A stretch of 64,000 nucleotides of DNA from DATKBT01 sp035546295 (lineage in GTDB: Bacteria > Acidobacteriota > Thermoanaerobaculia > Multivoradales > Multivoraceae), in the NCBI GenBank assembly GCA_035546295.1, contig DATKBT010000125.1:248001-312000 (forward strand), written 5' to 3'. Position numbers and translations under genes: made by a program. The notes under the pieces were generated by a model. That model was given only the letters and a program-made list of their open reading frames with translations. It had not been told where the DNA came from and did no database searches. Position 1 is the first letter of the stretch. Each line of letters opens with the position of its first letter. Positions 62,887 through 64,000 of the stretch are shown piece by piece.

Positions 62887-64000
62887 ATGCGCGAGTCCGG
62901 CACCCTCGATCGCCACACCACCCGGCTGACCGATGCGGTGCGACGGCTCTATCGCCGGGGTGCCACGCGCAACCTCAGCCGGCTGCTGGGCAAGATGCGC
63001 CCGGAGGACCTCGCGGCGGTGCTCGACGGGATGACCCCCGGCGAGCAGCTCGGGGTCTTCAAGATCGCGATCCGCGACTACTCCGAGGTGGCGGGCGCGG
63101 TCCTGGTGGGAATGGACCCGGCGAAGATGCACGGTCTCCTCACCCAGCTCGAGCCGGGCGAGATCGCGCGTGCGGTCGAGCCGCTGCCGGTCGACGACGC
63201 GGTGCTGGTGGTCGACGCGCTCCCCGAGGAGACCAAGGAGCAGGTGCTCGACCTGGTCGACCTCGAGGGCAGCGAGGAGCTGCAGACCCAGCTCAACTAC
63301 GCCGAGGACACCGCCGGCCGGATCATGACCACCGAGTTCTTCGCGTTGCCGGAGGACACGCCGATCGGTGTGGCGATCGAGAAGATCCGGGAGGCGGGCG
63401 AGGTGGAGATGATCTTCTACCTCTACGTGATCAGCGAGGAAGGAGAGCTCTCCGGCGTGCTGTCGCTCCGGCAGCTGCTGCTGTCGCCGCCGCACAAGAC
63501 GCTCGGCGACGTCGCCACCCGGTCGCTGATCACGGTCACCGTCAACACCGACCAGGAGGAGGTCGCCCGCCTCGCCTCCCGTTACGACCTGCTGGCGATC
63601 CCGGTGGTCGACGAGCTCAGGCGGCTGGTCGGGCTGGTCACCGTCGACGACGTGATCGACATCGTGCAGGAGGAGGCCGACGAAGACTTCCTGAAGATGG
63701 TCGGCACCACCGACGACGAGCTGGTCCATCGCGAGCGAGCCTGGCGCGTGGCGCGCATCCGCCTCCCCTGGATCCTGGTCAACCTGGTCGGTCTGGTGGC
63801 GACCGGGCTGCTCTTCAAGTACTTCGAGGTGACGCTCGCGGAGGCCATCTTCCTCGTGTTCTTCGCGCCCCTGATCATGGGCATGAGCGGCAACGTCGGC
63901 AGCCAGACCGCGACGATCGCGGTGCGCGGCCTGGCCACCGGACGGCTCGGCCAGGGGCAGTCCGAGACCCGGGCCTTCGTCGGGCAGCAGCTTCGCGTCG
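62887..64000 (+). CDS. mgtE: Magnesium transporter MgtE, C-terminally cut by window end
   Basis: The visible 371 codons cover the cytoplasmic sensor and the start of the membrane part. Residues about 15-135 form the superhelical N domain, 140-260 hold two CBS domains (TAGRIMTTEF, then I-P-V-V-D-E-L), a connecting helix follows, and from about residue 298 the first membrane helices appear (P-W-I-L-V-N-L-V-G-L). The stretch MGMSGNVGSQTATIAVRGLATG matches the second helix pair that forms the Mg2+ pore. MgtE is a channel closed by high internal Mg2+ through the N and CBS domains. The rest lies beyond the right edge. Confidence 0.95.
   Translation, partial: MRESGTLDRHTTRLTDAVRRLYRRGATRNLSRLLGKMRPEDLAAVLDGMTPGEQLGVFKIAIRDYSEVAGAVLVGMDPAKMHGLLTQLEPGEIARAVEPLPVDDAVLVVDALPEETKEQVLDLVDLEGSEELQTQLNYAEDTAGRIMTTEFFALPEDTPIGVAIEKIREAGEVEMIFYLYVISEEGELSGVLSLRQLLLSPPHKTLGDVATRSLITVTVNTDQEEVARLASRYDLLAIPVVDELRRLVGLVTVDDVIDIVQEEADEDFLKMVGTTDDELVHRERAWRVARIRLPWILVNLVGLVATGLLFKYFEVTLAEAIFLVFFAPLIMGMSGNVGSQTATIAVRGLATGRLGQGQSETRAFVGQQLRV

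Noticed and set aside
1..64000. rRNA, tRNA, insertion sequence, integrase or phage genes
   Set aside because: No rRNA, transposase or integrase motif was seen, no cloverleaf with CCA end was spotted, and base composition looks even across the window; small RNAs cannot be excluded by eye.

Overview
The window is GC-rich (roughly 70% by eye) and densely coded, with most neighbouring genes overlapping by a few bases. The envelope is Gram-negative: two RND efflux permeases with a lipoprotein-like adaptor, several lipoprotein and Sec signals, and a putative outer-membrane barrel ending in Phe. A PadR regulator coupled to an acidobacterial-type duplicated permease (ADOP), many PQQ-like beta-propeller proteins, a TAXI-TRAP transporter and a YbeY-Era fusion together suggest an Acidobacteriota genome, perhaps of the Thermoanaerobaculia type. 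That placement is inference. I saw no rRNA, tRNA, CRISPR array, phage or insertion sequence, and no gene-free stretch above 300 bases.

Layout. 1-1267 (minus): the start of an S9 peptidase and a secreted TPR protein. 1384-2820: CCA-adding enzyme. 2828-12352: an envelope-stress cassette of ECF sigma factor, zinc-finger anti-sigma factor, Spy/CpxP-like sensor, RND permease, adaptor and second RND permease. 12537-14672: a long coiled-coil protein. 14772-17944: PadR and ADOP permease. 17951-24013 (minus): sucA-sucB-lpd and a ferritin-like gene. 24265-28240: MATE exporter, argG, an orphan STAS protein and an ECHDC3-like crotonase. 28245-31468 (minus): two tandem isocitrate-dehydrogenase-family paralogues, a CoA-type Nudix hydrolase and a flavin reductase. 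31595-37291: DUF4388 protein, M16 peptidase lipoprotein and a beta-propeller protein. 37331-38043: an AbrB/PIN toxin-antitoxin pair. 38123-41208: TAXI-TRAP uptake system. 41177-43251 (minus): PaaK-like adenylating enzyme and a DUF4230 membrane protein. 43327-45054: bacterial dynamin-like GTPase. 45281-52801: three beta-propeller proteins with an Fe-alcohol dehydrogenase and a HemW-like radical SAM protein. 52894-58058: outer-membrane protein, DUF2064 transferase, NAD(P)HX repair enzyme, TsaE and 3-hydroxyacyl-CoA dehydrogenase, all overlapping. 58096-62806: PhoH, PgpH-type HD protein and the YbeY-Era fusion. 62887-64000: MgtE, cut by the window end.

The observations most worth following are the YbeY-Era fusion with an apparent CTG start, the sigma-controlled permease-adaptor-permease operon without an outer-membrane channel gene, the propeller/dehydrogenase/radical SAM operon, the tandem isocitrate-dehydrogenase paralogues, and a recurring -10-like hexamer placed 6-9 nt before several start codons, which suggests leaderless transcripts.
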